This document shows positions 7,826-16,905 of a stretch of 64,000 nucleotides of DNA, piece by piece; within the stretch, counting starts at the first letter, position 1; every line of letters starts with the position of its first letter. The position numbers and the translations under genes were made by a program. The notes under the pieces were generated by a model, which was not told where the DNA came from, did no database searches, and saw nothing but the letters and a program-made list of their open reading frames with translations. Source of the DNA: Candidatus Cloacimonadota bacterium (GTDB lineage: Bacteria; Cloacimonadota; Cloacimonadia; Cloacimonadales; Cloacimonadaceae); NCBI GenBank assembly GCA_029781115.1, contig JAKOXG010000017.1, positions 1-64,000 on the forward strand, in the 5' to 3' direction.

Positions 7826-9520
7826 TTACATTCGTTGCACTTTGGGAGGCGGGGTGTGGTGGTACTTTTCGTAGGTGTAGACAAACTTCTGGCTTCCCGC
7901 CTCGGTGATGTTGATGAGCTTGGCGGCGGCCAATTCCACCACGTCTAGATAGTCGATGGTATTCAAACCGCCGGCTGCATCGCATTCTCCGTTTTGGATC
8001 TGATTGAGGATGCCCTGTCGCAGTCTTTCGTAATCCTCCACAATTATGGCTTCCCGCTTTTGAATCTCAGTAGCTATGTCCGGGTCGAGGTGGTCGAGGT
8101 AATCCAGAGCCAGTTCGATCATGCCCTGGAGTTGGTTGTGCATGGCGGTGATAGTAGCCTTAAAATCATCTGACAAGGGAGCTCCCTGGTCCATGATCTG
8201 GTAGTTGAGGATCTGGTTTATCTCCAAGGTGTAATCACCTAACTTCTCGATGTCGTTCACCGTGTGCAAGAGAGCGGGAATCTTGATGATGATGTCCTCG
8301 GAATTGGTCTTTTCGTTCACCGCCACCAAGTAGAGGGTAATCTCCTTTTGCAGTTGGTCGATAGCCGATTCGACGCGTGAAACGCGCACCTGCTTTTTGT
8401 AGTTTCTATCCTTGAAAGCTTCGTAGGAAATCTCTTGTCCCAATTGCACCAGGCGCAGCATTTCCTTCATCTCTTTGATGCTCTGCTTGATGGCCAGATA
8501 TGAGTCGCTGACCATGGTATAATTGAGGTGTTTGGGCTCACCCATGCTGGCTTCATCTTCTTCATCATCCGGGATAATCCTGGTGGCCAGTTTGGCCAGA
8601 TGGCCGCTAAAAGGCAGAAAGACTATGGTATTCAGGACGTTGAAGAAAGTATGTCCATTGGCGATGTGGCGGGCTACGTTTTCACCCTGGAAGACGTCGC
8701 CTGTGGTGATCAGATTGATAAACTGGGTGTAGATGCCCAAGTAGGTCAAAGTGCCGATGACGATGGTGCCAAAGACATTGAAAAGGGTGTGCACAAGTGC
8801 TACCTGCCGGGCGGAACTGCCGGAATTGAGGCAGGCCAGCCAGGCGGTGATGGTGGTGCCGATATTGTCTCCATAGACGAGGAAGAGGGCACCCTGGAAG
8901 GTGATGAGACCATTGGCTGCCAAGACAATCACAATACCCACAGAAGCTGAAGAGCTTTGGATGAGCATAGTGAAGACGGCTCCAGCCAAAATAGCCAAGA
9001 AAGGATTTGTGGAGAGCTTCATCATGACGTCTCTGGCATAGGCGGAATTCTGGAGGCCGGTCACAGATGCGGACATGATATTGAGCCCCAGGAAAAGCAC
9101 ACCAAAGCCGATCAGGATCAGACTCCAATTTTCCATGGCTCTGCTTTTACGCAACAGCAGCATCATCATGCCGATGGCCACAAACACCAAGGCATAATCA
9201 CCGATATTGAAGGCGATCAATTGGGCGGTGACCGTGGTGCCAATATTGGAGCCCATCACCACGCCCACAGCCTGCTTGAGGGTCAATAAACCAGCATTTA
9301 CAAAGCCCACCAACATCACCGTGGTGGCAGAACTGCTCTGGATCAAGGCGGTGATGCCCAAACCTACAAGCACACCGCGCAAAGGCGTATGGGTAAGCCG
9401 CCTGAGAATACGACGCATCTGGGCTCCAGCAACCAATTGGATGTTGTTGCTCATCTTGGTCATCCCAAAAACAAAGAGCGCCAAACCTCCGATGAAGTTG
9501 ATGATGTCTAAGATATTCAA
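7826..9520 (-). CDS. Na/phosphate symporter family protein with PhoU-like tail
   Basis: The start is taken as TTG 9520 because TGGAG sits 5-8 bases before it and the protein then begins like other NptA proteins (NILDIINFIGGLALFVFGM). An ATG at 9616 would add a polar, non-homologous 32-residue leader. The 564-aa product has about eight membrane helices with the duplicated QSSSATT / QSSSASV motifs and GSNIGTT / GDNIGTT, which form the sodium and phosphate sites of PF02690 transporters. A cytoplasmic PhoU-like helical domain (~residues 350-550) follows. It imports phosphate driven by sodium. A terminator faces the next gene downstream. Confidence 0.9.
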   Translation of the reverse strand: MNILDIINFIGGLALFVFGMTKMSNNIQLVAGAQMRRILRRLTHTPLRGVLVGLGITALIQSSSATTVMLVGFVNAGLLTLKQAVGVVMGSNIGTTVTAQLIAFNIGDYALVFVAIGMMMLLLRKSRAMENWSLILIGFGVLFLGLNIMSASVTGLQNSAYARDVMMKLSTNPFLAILAGAVFTMLIQSSSASVGIVIVLAANGLITFQGALFLVYGDNIGTTITAWLACLNSGSSARQVALVHTLFNVFGTIVIGTLTYLGIYTQFINLITTGDVFQGENVARHIANGHTFFNVLNTIVFLPFSGHLAKLATRIIPDDEEDEASMGEPKHLNYTMVSDSYLAIKQSIKEMKEMLRLVQLGQEISYEAFKDRNYKKQVRVSRVESAIDQLQKEITLYLVAVNEKTNSEDIIIKIPALLHTVNDIEKLGDYTLEINQILNYQIMDQGAPLSDDFKATITAMHNQLQGMIELALDYLDHLDPDIATEIQKREAIIVEDYERLRQGILNQIQNGECDAAGGLNTIDYLDVVELAAAKLINITEAGSQKFVYTYEKYHHTPPPKVQRM

Positions 9521-9875
9521 AATAACTCCAACGATGTGGTATTTTGGGGGATTGTCGGCTGGTGGCTGCTTGCAAAGTGACACAAAGCAGGAGCCTGAGG
9601 CTGGACTATGCTCCAACCCCTTGTATCTAAATTTGTTAAGTGTGCTATAAGGGTCATTATTATTGATGGCCTGATTTAGTGTCGAAACGACGGTCGCATT
9701 GTTTTGTATAGGGCTATCCTGTCAAGGCTTTTCGGTTTAAAATCCGGACAGATATAGCGGCCAACCCATGGGTCGACAGATGGTTACAGCAATTTCAGAA
9801 TTGTTAAGATTGTATAAGGAAGCGGTTAAGATGGTTCTGGACATTGCATCTGTTTCACTGAGGGAAACTTTCAGA
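9521..9875. other. Spacer upstream of the symporter, no gene seen
   Basis: This ~350-base stretch holds the likely control region of the symporter gene and the far side of the terminator of the 9962 gene. No open frame with a ribosome binding site, tRNA or conserved RNA was recognised. Confidence 0.4.
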
Positions 9876-9877
9876 AA

Positions 9878-9921
9878 AAGCGAAAGGATACTCAAGCACG
9901 CCTGAGCATCCTTCCGCTTTT
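9878..9921 (-). terminator. Terminator of the 9962-12556 operon
   Basis: A long stem with two mismatches: AAGCGaAAGGATaCTCA pairs with TGAGcATCCTTcCGCTT. On the minus strand it is followed by CTTTTTCTG. A second perfect 8-bp hairpin, GGCTTGAA-AAG-TTCAAGCC, lies next to it at 9924-9942. Confidence 0.7.
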
Positions 9922-9961
9922 CGGGCTTGAAAAGTTCAAGCCATAAGGAGATTGATATTAT

Positions 9962-10243
9962 TTACATAAAGAAGAATAGTTTCACTGCGATGGCGATCAG
10001 GATGGCGGAATTGATGCCCAGCCACCACATGAGGCGCAGTTGAAAGACGCGTGTTTTTTCTCTCTGGTCTTTGACGTTCTTTTCCAGTTTGACTACCAGG
10101 TGTTCGATGGTGGAAAGCTTTTCCTGGCTTTTATCAAACTTCTTGATGTTTCTGTCGTGGGCGCTGTCGCGTCTGAAGTGGCGTAAAACCTCAAACATCA
10201 GCGGGATGAAGGTAGGGATAAAACGTTTGAATTTGCTTGCCAT
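9962..10243 (-). CDS. Small membrane protein with a coiled coil, unknown function
   Basis: The start is ATG 10243, 7 bases behind AAAGGAG. An upstream ATG at 10249 is too close to that site. The 93 residues have a basic N-terminus, a charged heptad-like coiled coil (~35-65, KFDKSQEKLSTIEHLVVKLE) and one C-terminal membrane helix (LGINSAILIAIAVKLFFFM). No family is recognised. It lies 13 bases after the PorV-like gene and probably shares its transcript, so a role in outer-membrane or secretion assembly is possible. Confidence 0.6.
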   Translation of the reverse strand: MASKFKRFIPTFIPLMFEVLRHFRRDSAHDRNIKKFDKSQEKLSTIEHLVVKLEKNVKDQREKTRVFQLRLMWWLGINSAILIAIAVKLFFFM

Positions 10244-10255
10244 ATACATACTCCT

Positions 10256-11101
10256 TTAGAATTTGTATCCCAGATTGAGGTGGGAGGTTGAGGGTAGGAC
10301 ATTGTGAAAGCTGTAGGAATAGTCTATCTCTACGCCGCGGATGTTGAGACCGAGACCGAGGTTGTAAAGAGCGGGGTTGTGATGGATGCCGAGACGCAGG
10401 GTGAGGGGTTCAAAAATCCTGGCTTCCACGCCGCCCATAAACTCTGTTTCCTTGGCAAAATCCTTCTTCAATTCGATGGAGGTGGTCACCCCGTCATAGG
10501 GTTGATAGGCGATGCCGAGAGCGAGTTTGGAGGGGAGGTCGTTTTGGTTTTCATTGCCCATGCTGGCCTGGAAGAGGTTGGTGACGGCAAAGCCAAAGCG
10601 GGTGCGTCCATGCAGGATGGCGTTTGCGCCCAAGTCGAGGGAAATCGCTGAATCTGTGTCATCTTCATCATCAAAGGCGAGGCGATGGTAGTTGCCCGTG
10701 TAGCCAAAGCTGATGGTGGAGTGGATGTCATGTTGCAGCACAAAGCCGTGGCTGAGGCTGAAAGTCTGCTCGCTGAGCAGGTCTGCATCTTCAAAAGAGA
10801 CGCCAAAGAAGCGGGCTCCGAGACCTATTCTGCCCCACTTTTTGGGGAGTTTGATCGCTGCTGCGGCAGTGCCATGCTCGGCGAACTTCTGGTTGTAGAG
10901 CTGGGTAAATCCGATCTGCACATGGTTGTCGCTTTGGGACAAGCCGGCGGGGTTGAAGAAGATAGAGGTAGCATCATCGGCCACAGCGGTGAAGGCTCCG
11001 CCCATGCCTCTGGCGCGGGCAGAAGGGATGTAGTCATCAAACACAGCGCACAAAAGAGCTGCCTGCAAGAATAGGATGGTGATAAGTATGTATTTTTTCA
11101 T
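10256..11101 (-). CDS. PorV/PorQ-like outer-membrane beta-barrel protein
   Basis: The 281-aa protein has a signal peptide (residues 1-19) and then the hallmark of the UPF0164/PorV/PorQ group: SARARGMGGAFTAVADDATSIFFNPAGL. The rest is alternating beta sequence with repeated GLGARFFGVSF, SISFGYTG and LDLGANAIL strands, and it ends in phenylalanine (LNLGYKF) as outer-membrane barrels do. PorV shuttles type IX substrates to the surface in Bacteroidetes. The presence of several sorting-domain proteins here fits such a role, but related FadL-like barrels have other roles. The next gene upstream encodes a sorting-domain protein. Confidence 0.75.
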   Translation of the reverse strand: MKKYILITILFLQAALLCAVFDDYIPSARARGMGGAFTAVADDATSIFFNPAGLSQSDNHVQIGFTQLYNQKFAEHGTAAAAIKLPKKWGRIGLGARFFGVSFEDADLLSEQTFSLSHGFVLQHDIHSTISFGYTGNYHRLAFDDEDDTDSAISLDLGANAILHGRTRFGFAVTNLFQASMGNENQNDLPSKLALGIAYQPYDGVTTSIELKKDFAKETEFMGGVEARIFEPLTLRLGIHHNPALYNLGLGLNIRGVEIDYSYSFHNVLPSTSHLNLGYKF

Positions 11102-11116
11102 GGTTCTTTACTCCGC

Positions 11117-12556
11117 TTATTTGAGCTTGGATTTGATCACGATGGGTTGCACGGTTTTGAGGGTGCCGCCACCGGCTCTATCTATCAGCTCCAAATGGCA
11201 ATAATACAGGCCAATGGGTAGAAGTCTCATATTGTTGTCACGGCCATCCCAGGTGACTTTTTCGATTCCCAGGGAGCTGGCGATGTTGGTGTTTACCGGT
11301 GTGGCCACCAAGCGACCCTGCGCATCGTAAATGCGCACCACAGCTTTGGTATTGACGCCCATGGCGCCGGATTTGCAGCCATATTCGATGGTGATCTTTT
11401 GGTTCATGCTGGGGTCGAAGATGTTTTTGCCATCGGTTTCATTGCCGATGTTCAGGTAAGCGATTTCTTTGGCTATCTTGGTGAGCACCTTGCCACCGAA
11501 GATCGTGGCGATGTTGGTGTTGTCGTAGCGGAAGCTTTCTATATTGATCACCGCTTCACCATAAACTTTGGGTTCGAGGGTCAGGTAAAAGAGCGGCAAG
11601 TCGTTATCGGCAGAAGTGATGGGCTCTTGTGCCATATATTCGATGGTGATCGTATCGCCGGCAGCCGAGACGGTGACCTGTGGGTCAACAGGTGTGATCG
11701 TGTTGGCATCCGTCTTGACGCCCTGGAAAAGTATCTTGCTCCTGTCTATGGTAATCACAGCTTTGTAGCTGGAGATGCCCCACGCTGCATCCAGACGGGA
11801 AGTATTGACCGGCACATCCACCAAGCTGTTGAGTTCAGCATTGATCGAGGGGATAGAGATGATGGAATTTGCAACGCCGGCTTCCGTCATCACGTCTTCC
11901 ATGCTTCTGGGGTTGATGGCAAATTTGCTGAATGAATAGTCCACCACGCCGCGGATGAGCGCAAACTGCTTGCCGATGGTTATCCCCGACCAGGTATGGC
12001 TGCCGGGGCTGAAGCATTGGTCGTCAATCTGGCATTCTGCGGTGCTGTTGTTTACGTAAAATTCGTTGTAGTTATTGGGCGTTTGGGTCACGGTGACGTT
12101 TTCCACTTGGACATATACGCTTTCCCACTTTTCGCCTGCGTTTTGGCTGGCCAGCTCGTCGGTGGTGATGGTGCTGGGCGGAGGCAATGGGTTGTTGCTG
12201 GAGAGGATCTGAAAGCTGTTGACGTTGGTCAGCTCAGTAAAATTGTAATACTCCGTGATCTTGCCGGTCACCTGCACCAAGTCTCCCCTGGCAGGATTGT
12301 TGCGGTTGTCAAATACAAAAAGTCCGCTCCAGGGACCTCCTTCGGGATCACTGATCATGTAGCCACGGTTGGTATCACTGCTGCCAGACCAGTATTTTTC
12401 TGCCACGACAATACCCTGCACGGTCACGGTTTGACCGTTATAGTCCGAATCGCCGTTGGCGTTTTCTGTTTCTTGGATTTCCCTACAGGTGAGCACCTGT
12501 GCGGTCAAGCCCGTCAGCAGCAAAAGCGAGATTGCTATGAGAAGGGACTTTTTCAT
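11117..12556 (-). CDS. Secreted protein with OB-fold, cohesin-like domain and C-terminal sorting domain
   Basis: The 479-aa product has a signal peptide (1-20). Residues ~25-215 resemble the OB-fold found next to secreted nucleases (YNGQTVTVQGIVVA, GDLVQVTGKITEY, ESVYVQVENVTV, KQFALIRGVV). Residues ~230-370 look like a cohesin-type beta-sandwich (LVDVPVNTSRL, DTITIEYMAQEP, VYGEAVINIESF). A FlgD-like sorting module ends the protein (VTWDGRDNNMRLLPIGLYYCHLE). No nuclease catalytic motif is present, so it is probably a binding or scaffold protein at the surface. The ribosome binding site is AAGGAG. It is followed 15 bases later by the PorV-like gene. Confidence 0.65.
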   Translation of the reverse strand: MKKSLLIAISLLLLTGLTAQVLTCREIQETENANGDSDYNGQTVTVQGIVVAEKYWSGSSDTNRGYMISDPEGGPWSGLFVFDNRNNPARGDLVQVTGKITEYYNFTELTNVNSFQILSSNNPLPPPSTITTDELASQNAGEKWESVYVQVENVTVTQTPNNYNEFYVNNSTAECQIDDQCFSPGSHTWSGITIGKQFALIRGVVDYSFSKFAINPRSMEDVMTEAGVANSIISIPSINAELNSLVDVPVNTSRLDAAWGISSYKAVITIDRSKILFQGVKTDANTITPVDPQVTVSAAGDTITIEYMAQEPITSADNDLPLFYLTLEPKVYGEAVINIESFRYDNTNIATIFGGKVLTKIAKEIAYLNIGNETDGKNIFDPSMNQKITIEYGCKSGAMGVNTKAVVRIYDAQGRLVATPVNTNIASSLGIEKVTWDGRDNNMRLLPIGLYYCHLELIDRAGGGTLKTVQPIVIKSKLK

Positions 12557-12572
12557 CTATAACTCCTTGTAA

Positions 12573-13139
12573 TCAAATTTGATGGGTTGATTCTTCTGTT
12601 TGGGAAGCAGCAGGGACATCGCTGGATGCCTCCACGCTCTGAGTGTGAGCCTTCTGCCTTCCACTGATGAAAAGTATATCTATGATCAGCAACACCATGC
12701 CGATGAAGATGGCACTATCGGCCACATTGAACACGGGAAAGCGTTGCATGCCAAACATATCCGGGATGTCAAAATCTACAAAGTCGGTGACCCCACCCAG
12801 GATTATCCTGTCGATAAGATTGCCCAAAGCTCCACCCAGAACGAGCCCAAAGGCCCATACTTGCAGTTTGTGGGTAGCCTTGAATAGTAGATAGATGATC
12901 AAAACTATGGCCAACAGTGTGGTGACGATGAAGAAGATGCGGTTGTAGCTTGCATTTGGCAAAGACAGGCTGAAGGCAGCACCCGTGTTTTGCAGGTGGG
13001 TAAAGCGCAAAAAGCTGCCCCAAATATCTACGGATTCGCCCAATGCCAAGTGGGCACGGGTCAGAGCCTTGGTGATCTGATCCAAAGCGATGATCACCAC
13101 CATCACAATCCAGGCCGGAAGCGTGTTTATCTTCTTCAA
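12573..13139 (-). CDS. lspA: Lipoprotein signal peptidase (signal peptidase II)
   Basis: LspA removes signal peptides from diacylated prolipoproteins in the inner membrane. The four helices and conserved blocks are present: IALDQITKALT, LQNTGAAFSL, GGALGNLIDRI with the first catalytic Asp, and FPVFNVADSAIFIG with the second. The start is a TTG at 13139, because the first ATG would lie inside the first helix. A 25-residue polar tail after the last helix is longer than usual. It lies 13 bases behind the DksA-type gene. Substrates are plentiful here, for example the FGE-fold lipoproteins. Confidence 0.92.
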   Translation of the reverse strand: MKKINTLPAWIVMVVIIALDQITKALTRAHLALGESVDIWGSFLRFTHLQNTGAAFSLSLPNASYNRIFFIVTTLLAIVLIIYLLFKATHKLQVWAFGLVLGGALGNLIDRIILGGVTDFVDFDIPDMFGMQRFPVFNVADSAIFIGMVLLIIDILFISGRQKAHTQSVEASSDVPAASQTEESTHQI

Positions 13140-13152
13140 AAGTGGGTGATCC

Positions 13153-13554
13153 TTAGCGTCTCTGACGACGTTTCTTGTCTTCCATTTTCTCTTTGCAAGC
13201 GATGCAATAGGTGGAATAGGGAAGCATCTCCAGGCGCGCTTCAGAGATCAGCTCTCCACACATTTCACAGTTGCCATAGTGACCATCGTAAAGACGGCGC
13301 AAGGCATCATTGAGCTTGCGGATCTTCTTGCGCTCTTCTTCCATGAGCATCACGTTTTGTTCCATCTGGTTGGTGTCCGAACCTTGGTCTGCCTGATGGA
13401 AGGCATAGCTCGAAAGATCGCCGCTGTTTTCCCGCGCACCTTTGCTCTGGATGTTGCTGATGTCTTCCAGGTAGGCGATGCTTTCCTTAAGTTCTTTTTG
13501 GATAAGCTCTTCAAAGTATTTGAGCTTCTCTTCTGAGTACTTTTGTTTGGCCAT
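13153..13554 (-). CDS. TraR/DksA-type zinc-finger protein
   Basis: The start is ATG 13554 with AAGGAG 6 bases before it. The 133-aa protein has a long helical N-terminal half (coiled coil, ~5-85) and a C4 zinc finger CEMCGELISEARLEMLPYSTYCIACKEK near the C-terminus, the DksA/TraR/YteA layout. These proteins reach into the RNA polymerase secondary channel, or act as general-stress proteins. The acidic DxxDxA coiled-coil tip of true DksA is not obvious, so a YteA-like assignment is equally possible. It is co-transcribed with lspA. Confidence 0.8.
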   Translation of the reverse strand: MAKQKYSEEKLKYFEELIQKELKESIAYLEDISNIQSKGARENSGDLSSYAFHQADQGSDTNQMEQNVMLMEEERKKIRKLNDALRRLYDGHYGNCEMCGELISEARLEMLPYSTYCIACKEKMEDKKRRQRR

Positions 13555-13638
13555 TTTCCGCTCCTTGGCTATCACATTTTTCTACTCATGCCACTGAATA
13601 ACAAGGGGCATAGGTGTCAACAAAAAAGATTGTTAAGC

Positions 13639-14460
13639 TCACAAATCGCTCACTAAATGGTGTAAAATCGTCTTGAGGTGACCGGATGATTTGGCTGCAT
13701 TGGCTTGGATTTCCGCTTGCGAATGCTGCTCGTCGTGGAAGAGGTTGCTGTAGTTTGTCACGATGGAAAATGCGGCTACCCTCATGCCGGCGTGACGGGC
13801 GGCGATCACCTCAGGAACGGTGGACATGCCCACCAAGTCCGCTCCCCAGGAGGCAAAAGCGGCACATTCGGCCTTGGTTTCCAGGCTGGGGCCGGTCACA
13901 GCCAAATATATCCCTTGATGCAGGGTGATGTTCTTTGCCTTGGCAATCTCTTGGCAACGCCGGATGAATGCGGGATCATAGGCCAGGTTCATGGAAGGGA
14001 ATCTCTCGCCCAGCTCCTCGATATTGGGGCCGATCAGGGGATTGGTGCCCATGTGGTTGATGTGGTCATAGATCTGCACCAAAGCACCGGGAGCCAGCTC
14101 TTTGCGCAAACTGCCGGCGGCGTTGGTCACGATCAGGTTGGGGATGCCCATCCGGCTCATCACTCTCGTGGGGAAAACCACAGCGTGCATGGGATGGCCT
14201 TCATAAAAGTGGAAGCGCCCTTGCATCACGAGTACCGGCTTGCCGTTCAGGATCGCCAGCACCACGTTGCCCTTGTGAGACGGGGCGGTGCTTTCCACGA
14301 AGCCGGGGACCTCGGAATAGGGAATGGTGCACAGCACTTCCATGTCATCCGTGAAGCTATTTAAACCCGTTCCCAGGATCAAGCCTGCTACGGGTTGGCT
14401 CTTGAGCCTGTCCTTCAACCAAGCGGCGGTTTTGGTAAAATCTGCCTTCATCGCTCTCAT
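13639..14460 (-). CDS. Purine nucleoside phosphorylase (trimeric, class II type)
   Basis: The 273-aa enzyme cleaves purine nucleosides with phosphate to give free base and ribose-1-phosphate. Family blocks seen are LILGTGLNSF (phosphate site), GRFHFYEGHPM, TNAAGSL, INHMGTNPLIGPN, the GPSLETKAEC site, GMSTVPEVIAARHAGM and the base-binding Asn in FSIVTNYSN, which favours 6-oxopurines. Its ATG overlaps the stop of the DivIVA gene (ATGA). The nearby tdk suggests a nucleoside-salvage set. Confidence 0.9.
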   Translation of the reverse strand: MRAMKADFTKTAAWLKDRLKSQPVAGLILGTGLNSFTDDMEVLCTIPYSEVPGFVESTAPSHKGNVVLAILNGKPVLVMQGRFHFYEGHPMHAVVFPTRVMSRMGIPNLIVTNAAGSLRKELAPGALVQIYDHINHMGTNPLIGPNIEELGERFPSMNLAYDPAFIRRCQEIAKAKNITLHQGIYLAVTGPSLETKAECAAFASWGADLVGMSTVPEVIAARHAGMRVAAFSIVTNYSNLFHDEQHSQAEIQANAAKSSGHLKTILHHLVSDL

Positions 14461-15041
14461 TCCTTGGGGTTTGCAGGCTGGGCGTTAGCCTCAGATTTGG
14501 GGTTGATTTCTTCCTTGATCTGCTTAAACTCGCTATCCATGACCTTTTCGGTTTCGATGGTGAGCAGAGGATCTTTGCTGATGCGCTCTTGGAAGGTCTG
14601 CAACTCGGAGCTGAACTGCATCAAAAACTGACGCTTCTGCTCCTTGAGATGCAGGTATTGATGCTCCATGGCGGCCAGGTATTGCTTGGCTTCCTGGATA
14701 GCGCGCTTGGCCTTGAGCTCAGCTTCATGGATGATGTTTTCAGCTTCCTTGCGGGCGTTGGCGATGATGTCTGCCTTGGTCTTTTCCGCAAAGACGAGGG
14801 TGCGGCTGATCAGCTCTTCCCTGCGCTTGAGGTCTTCCACGGCAGAGCTGGCCTGAACCGCCTCCTGTCTCACCTCATTTTGCATCTGCTCTCTGCGGGC
14901 AATCTCACGAGCCTGCGCCTTTTGCGCATCTTCCATCTCGGTGGCAAGCTGATCCAGAAAAGCCCGCACTTCTTTCTTTTTGTAGCCGCCAAATGAGCCA
15001 CTAAACTCTTGATGACGTACGTCCAATGGTGTTAAAGCCAT
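14457..15041 (-). CDS. DivIVA-domain coiled-coil protein
   Basis: The 194-aa protein begins with the DivIVA signature (ALTPLDVRHQEFSGSFGGYKKKEVRAFLDQLA), the membrane-curvature-binding N-domain, followed by ~110 residues of coiled coil and a loose acidic tail. DivIVA proteins sit at division sites and poles and recruit partners. In a diderm like this one the role is less clear. It lies between yggT (16 bases upstream) and the pnp gene (4-base overlap). The ribosome binding site is AGGT. Confidence 0.85.
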   Translation of the reverse strand: MALTPLDVRHQEFSGSFGGYKKKEVRAFLDQLATEMEDAQKAQAREIARREQMQNEVRQEAVQASSAVEDLKRREELISRTLVFAEKTKADIIANARKEAENIIHEAELKAKRAIQEAKQYLAAMEHQYLHLKEQKRQFLMQFSSELQTFQERISKDPLLTIETEKVMDSEFKQIKEEINPKSEANAQPANPKE

Positions 15042-15056
15042 GTTTTTACCTCACTT

Positions 15057-15323
15057 TTACTGCACAAAACCGTATAATAAGCCGCTGATGAGCCTGAGCA
15101 CCAAGAAAAGGATGATGGGCGAAATATCCAAGCCCATCGCAGGCAGAATCCTGCGGATAGGCGCCAAGAGCGGTTCGGTTATGCCATATAGAAATTGATA
15201 AAGCCTGTTGTCGGGGTTTTGGATGATCCAGCTCAGCAAGACTCTGGCCAGAAGCAACCAATAATAGACCTCGATCAGCCTGATTATAAAAATGATTATC
15301 ACTTGGAAGGGTGTGTAATACAT
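15057..15323 (-). CDS. YggT-family membrane protein
   Basis: The start is ATG 15323, one base after the tdk stop. The longer open frame upstream overlaps tdk and is not used. The 88 residues give two to three hydrophobic helices with the YggT pattern (VLLSWIIQNPDNRLYQFLYGITEPLLAPIRRILP), length typical of the family. YggT proteins are tied to envelope/division clusters, and its neighbour divIVA is a common partner gene. Confidence 0.85.
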   Translation of the reverse strand: MYYTPFQVIIIFIIRLIEVYYWLLLARVLLSWIIQNPDNRLYQFLYGITEPLLAPIRRILPAMGLDISPIILFLVLRLISGLLYGFVQ

Positions 15324-15324
15324 C

Positions 15325-15885
15325 CTAATCCAAAACCTCGTGACAGTTACGGCAGCGGGCTTCATAGGCCTCGGTACTGCCCACCAGGATCTGTTCACCC
15401 TTAGCGATGGTGCGCTGCGTCCTATTGGCCGGATTGCCGCATTTGACGCAGATGGCCAAGTTTTTGGTCACATATTCCGCCACCGCCATCAGCTGCGGGA
15501 TGCTGCCGAAGGGCTCGCCCCGATAGTCCTGATCCAAACCGGCGACGATCACCCTGAATCCCTTATCTGCCAAAGCGTTTACCACTTTCACGATAGAGGG
15601 CGGGAAAAACTGCGCTTCGTCGATGGCAATGATGCGCACTTCTTCATCCAAGTGCTCAAATATCTCTTCCGGATCATTGATGCAGATCGATGCCGCCTTC
15701 ATCTGGGAATGGCTTACGATGCTGTTTGCATCATAGCGGTCGTCAATGGCTGGCTTGAAAACCAACACCTTCTGCTTGGCATATTCGGCTCTGCGGATTC
15801 TGCGAATCAGCTCTTCCGTCTTGCCGCTGAACATGCTGCCACAGATCACCTCAATCCAGCCGGTCTTTTGGTTTATGATATTCAC
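15325..15885 (-). CDS. tdk: Thymidine kinase
   Basis: The enzyme phosphorylates thymidine to dTMP with ATP. The 186-aa protein has the P-loop [14 protein letters not shown] (~17-30), the Walker-B-like [10 protein letters not shown], the [10 protein letters not shown] lasso region and the structural zinc site (CVKCGNPA and CRNCHE). Length is normal. The start is a GTG (15885) near a weak AAGGTGA site. It leads the tdk-yggT-divIVA-pnp transcript. Confidence 0.95.
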   Translation of the reverse strand: MNIINQKTGWIEVICGSMFSGKTEELIRRIRRAEYAKQKVLVFKPAIDDRYDANSIVSHSQMKAASICINDPEEIFEHLDEEVRIIAIDEAQFFPPSIVKVVNALADKGFRVIVAGLDQDYRGEPFGSIPQLMAVAEYVTKNLAICVKCGNPANRTQRTIAKGEQILVGSTEAYEARCRNCHEVLD

Positions 15886-15990
15886 AATCCTGTCTCACCT
15901 TATCATTTTAATACAGATTACAATGCAAATAAAAGGGCTGTTTTTGTCAAACACAATTCACCGTTTGACGGAGCAAATATGAAAGAGGCA

Positions 15991-16743
15991 TCACAACTCA
16001 TACAAATGATGCGCAATTATCCCTGCGGCAACAGACACATTGATGGATTCACTCTCCGGAAGCATCTCAATGCTAAGTGTCTGATGGCAGCGACGCTTGA
16101 CCTCCTCGCTGAGGCCATGCGCTTCCGAACCCAGCACGATGAGCGTGCTCTCACCCTCTGACAGGCTAAAGCTGCGCAGCCGGAGTTTCGCCGCTGCCTC
16201 CGTGCCCACGATGCGCCAACTCTCTGCATCCAGTTCACTTGGAAGCACATAGCTGAAAGGCAGGCTATACACAGCTCCCAAGGAAGCACGGATCACCTTT
16301 GGCGAGCCAAGCTCTGCGCAACCCTCATTGAGCAGGATGGCATCCATGCCAAAGGCCTTACTGAGGCGGAAGATGGTGCCCAGATTGCCGGGATCAGCGA
16401 TCCTGTCCAGATAGAAGGCTTTGCGGAAAGCCACCTTGGACGCTGTGGGCAGAGGATAGAGACCCGCCACTTTGGGTGGGCTGTCTGTATCACAAAAGCG
16501 CTTGAGCTGGAAATCCTTGCACTCATAAGAGGGCACTGCCTCTGCTACCTTCAGGCTGCCAAGTTCAAAGCCCGCCACGTGAAATATCTCTTCAGGATAT
16601 ACGCCGTAGATGGCCAACTGGTTCATCAAGCGCACTCCTTCCAGGATCACTTTGCCGGAGGATTCCCTGCCCTTTTTGTCCTTGAGAGCAGCCAAGCTCT
16701 GGGCTCTGTTTTTACTCAAAATCTCAACTGTTTTTTTAGACAT
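15991..16743 (-). CDS. TrmH/SpoU-family RNA 2'-O-methyltransferase
   Basis: The 250-aa SPOUT enzyme has the three SpoU motifs: DRIADPGNLGTIFRLSKAFG, LIVLGSEAHGLSEE and LPESESINVSVAAGIIAHHL. The N-terminal ~90 residues are the substrate-binding domain (ILEGVRLMNQLAIYGV). Methylation of 23S rRNA or tRNA ribose is expected, but the exact nucleotide is not determined by these motifs. It stands alone. Its start faces the DnaA-box cluster. Confidence 0.9.
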   Translation of the reverse strand: MSKKTVEILSKNRAQSLAALKDKKGRESSGKVILEGVRLMNQLAIYGVYPEEIFHVAGFELGSLKVAEAVPSYECKDFQLKRFCDTDSPPKVAGLYPLPTASKVAFRKAFYLDRIADPGNLGTIFRLSKAFGMDAILLNEGCAELGSPKVIRASLGAVYSLPFSYVLPSELDAESWRIVGTEAAAKLRLRSFSLSEGESTLIVLGSEAHGLSEEVKRRCHQTLSIEMLPESESINVSVAAGIIAHHLYEL

Positions 16744-16777
16744 TCCTAAGCCCTTATTCTTTCATGTATCTACAAAG

Positions 16778-16884
16778 TTATCCACACAAACTGTGGACAA
16801 GTCCACCTTTGCAACTCCATTCATTATCAACGTGTTACAAAAACACCTTAAGTTAGCCAAAAAGTTATCCACAGCTTATCCACA
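16778..16884. other. Cluster of four DnaA boxes (possible replication origin or DnaA-titration site)
   Basis: Three perfect TTATCCACA boxes lie on the plus strand at 16778-16786, 16865-16873 and 16876-16884. A TTGTCCACA variant lies on the minus strand at 16792-16800. They sit in a 162-base non-coding gap that is otherwise AT-rich (16803-16862). No dnaA, dnaN or gidA gene is in the window. Confidence 0.6.
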
Positions 16885-16905
16885 AGAGGGTTAAGGCCTG
16901 ATCAC

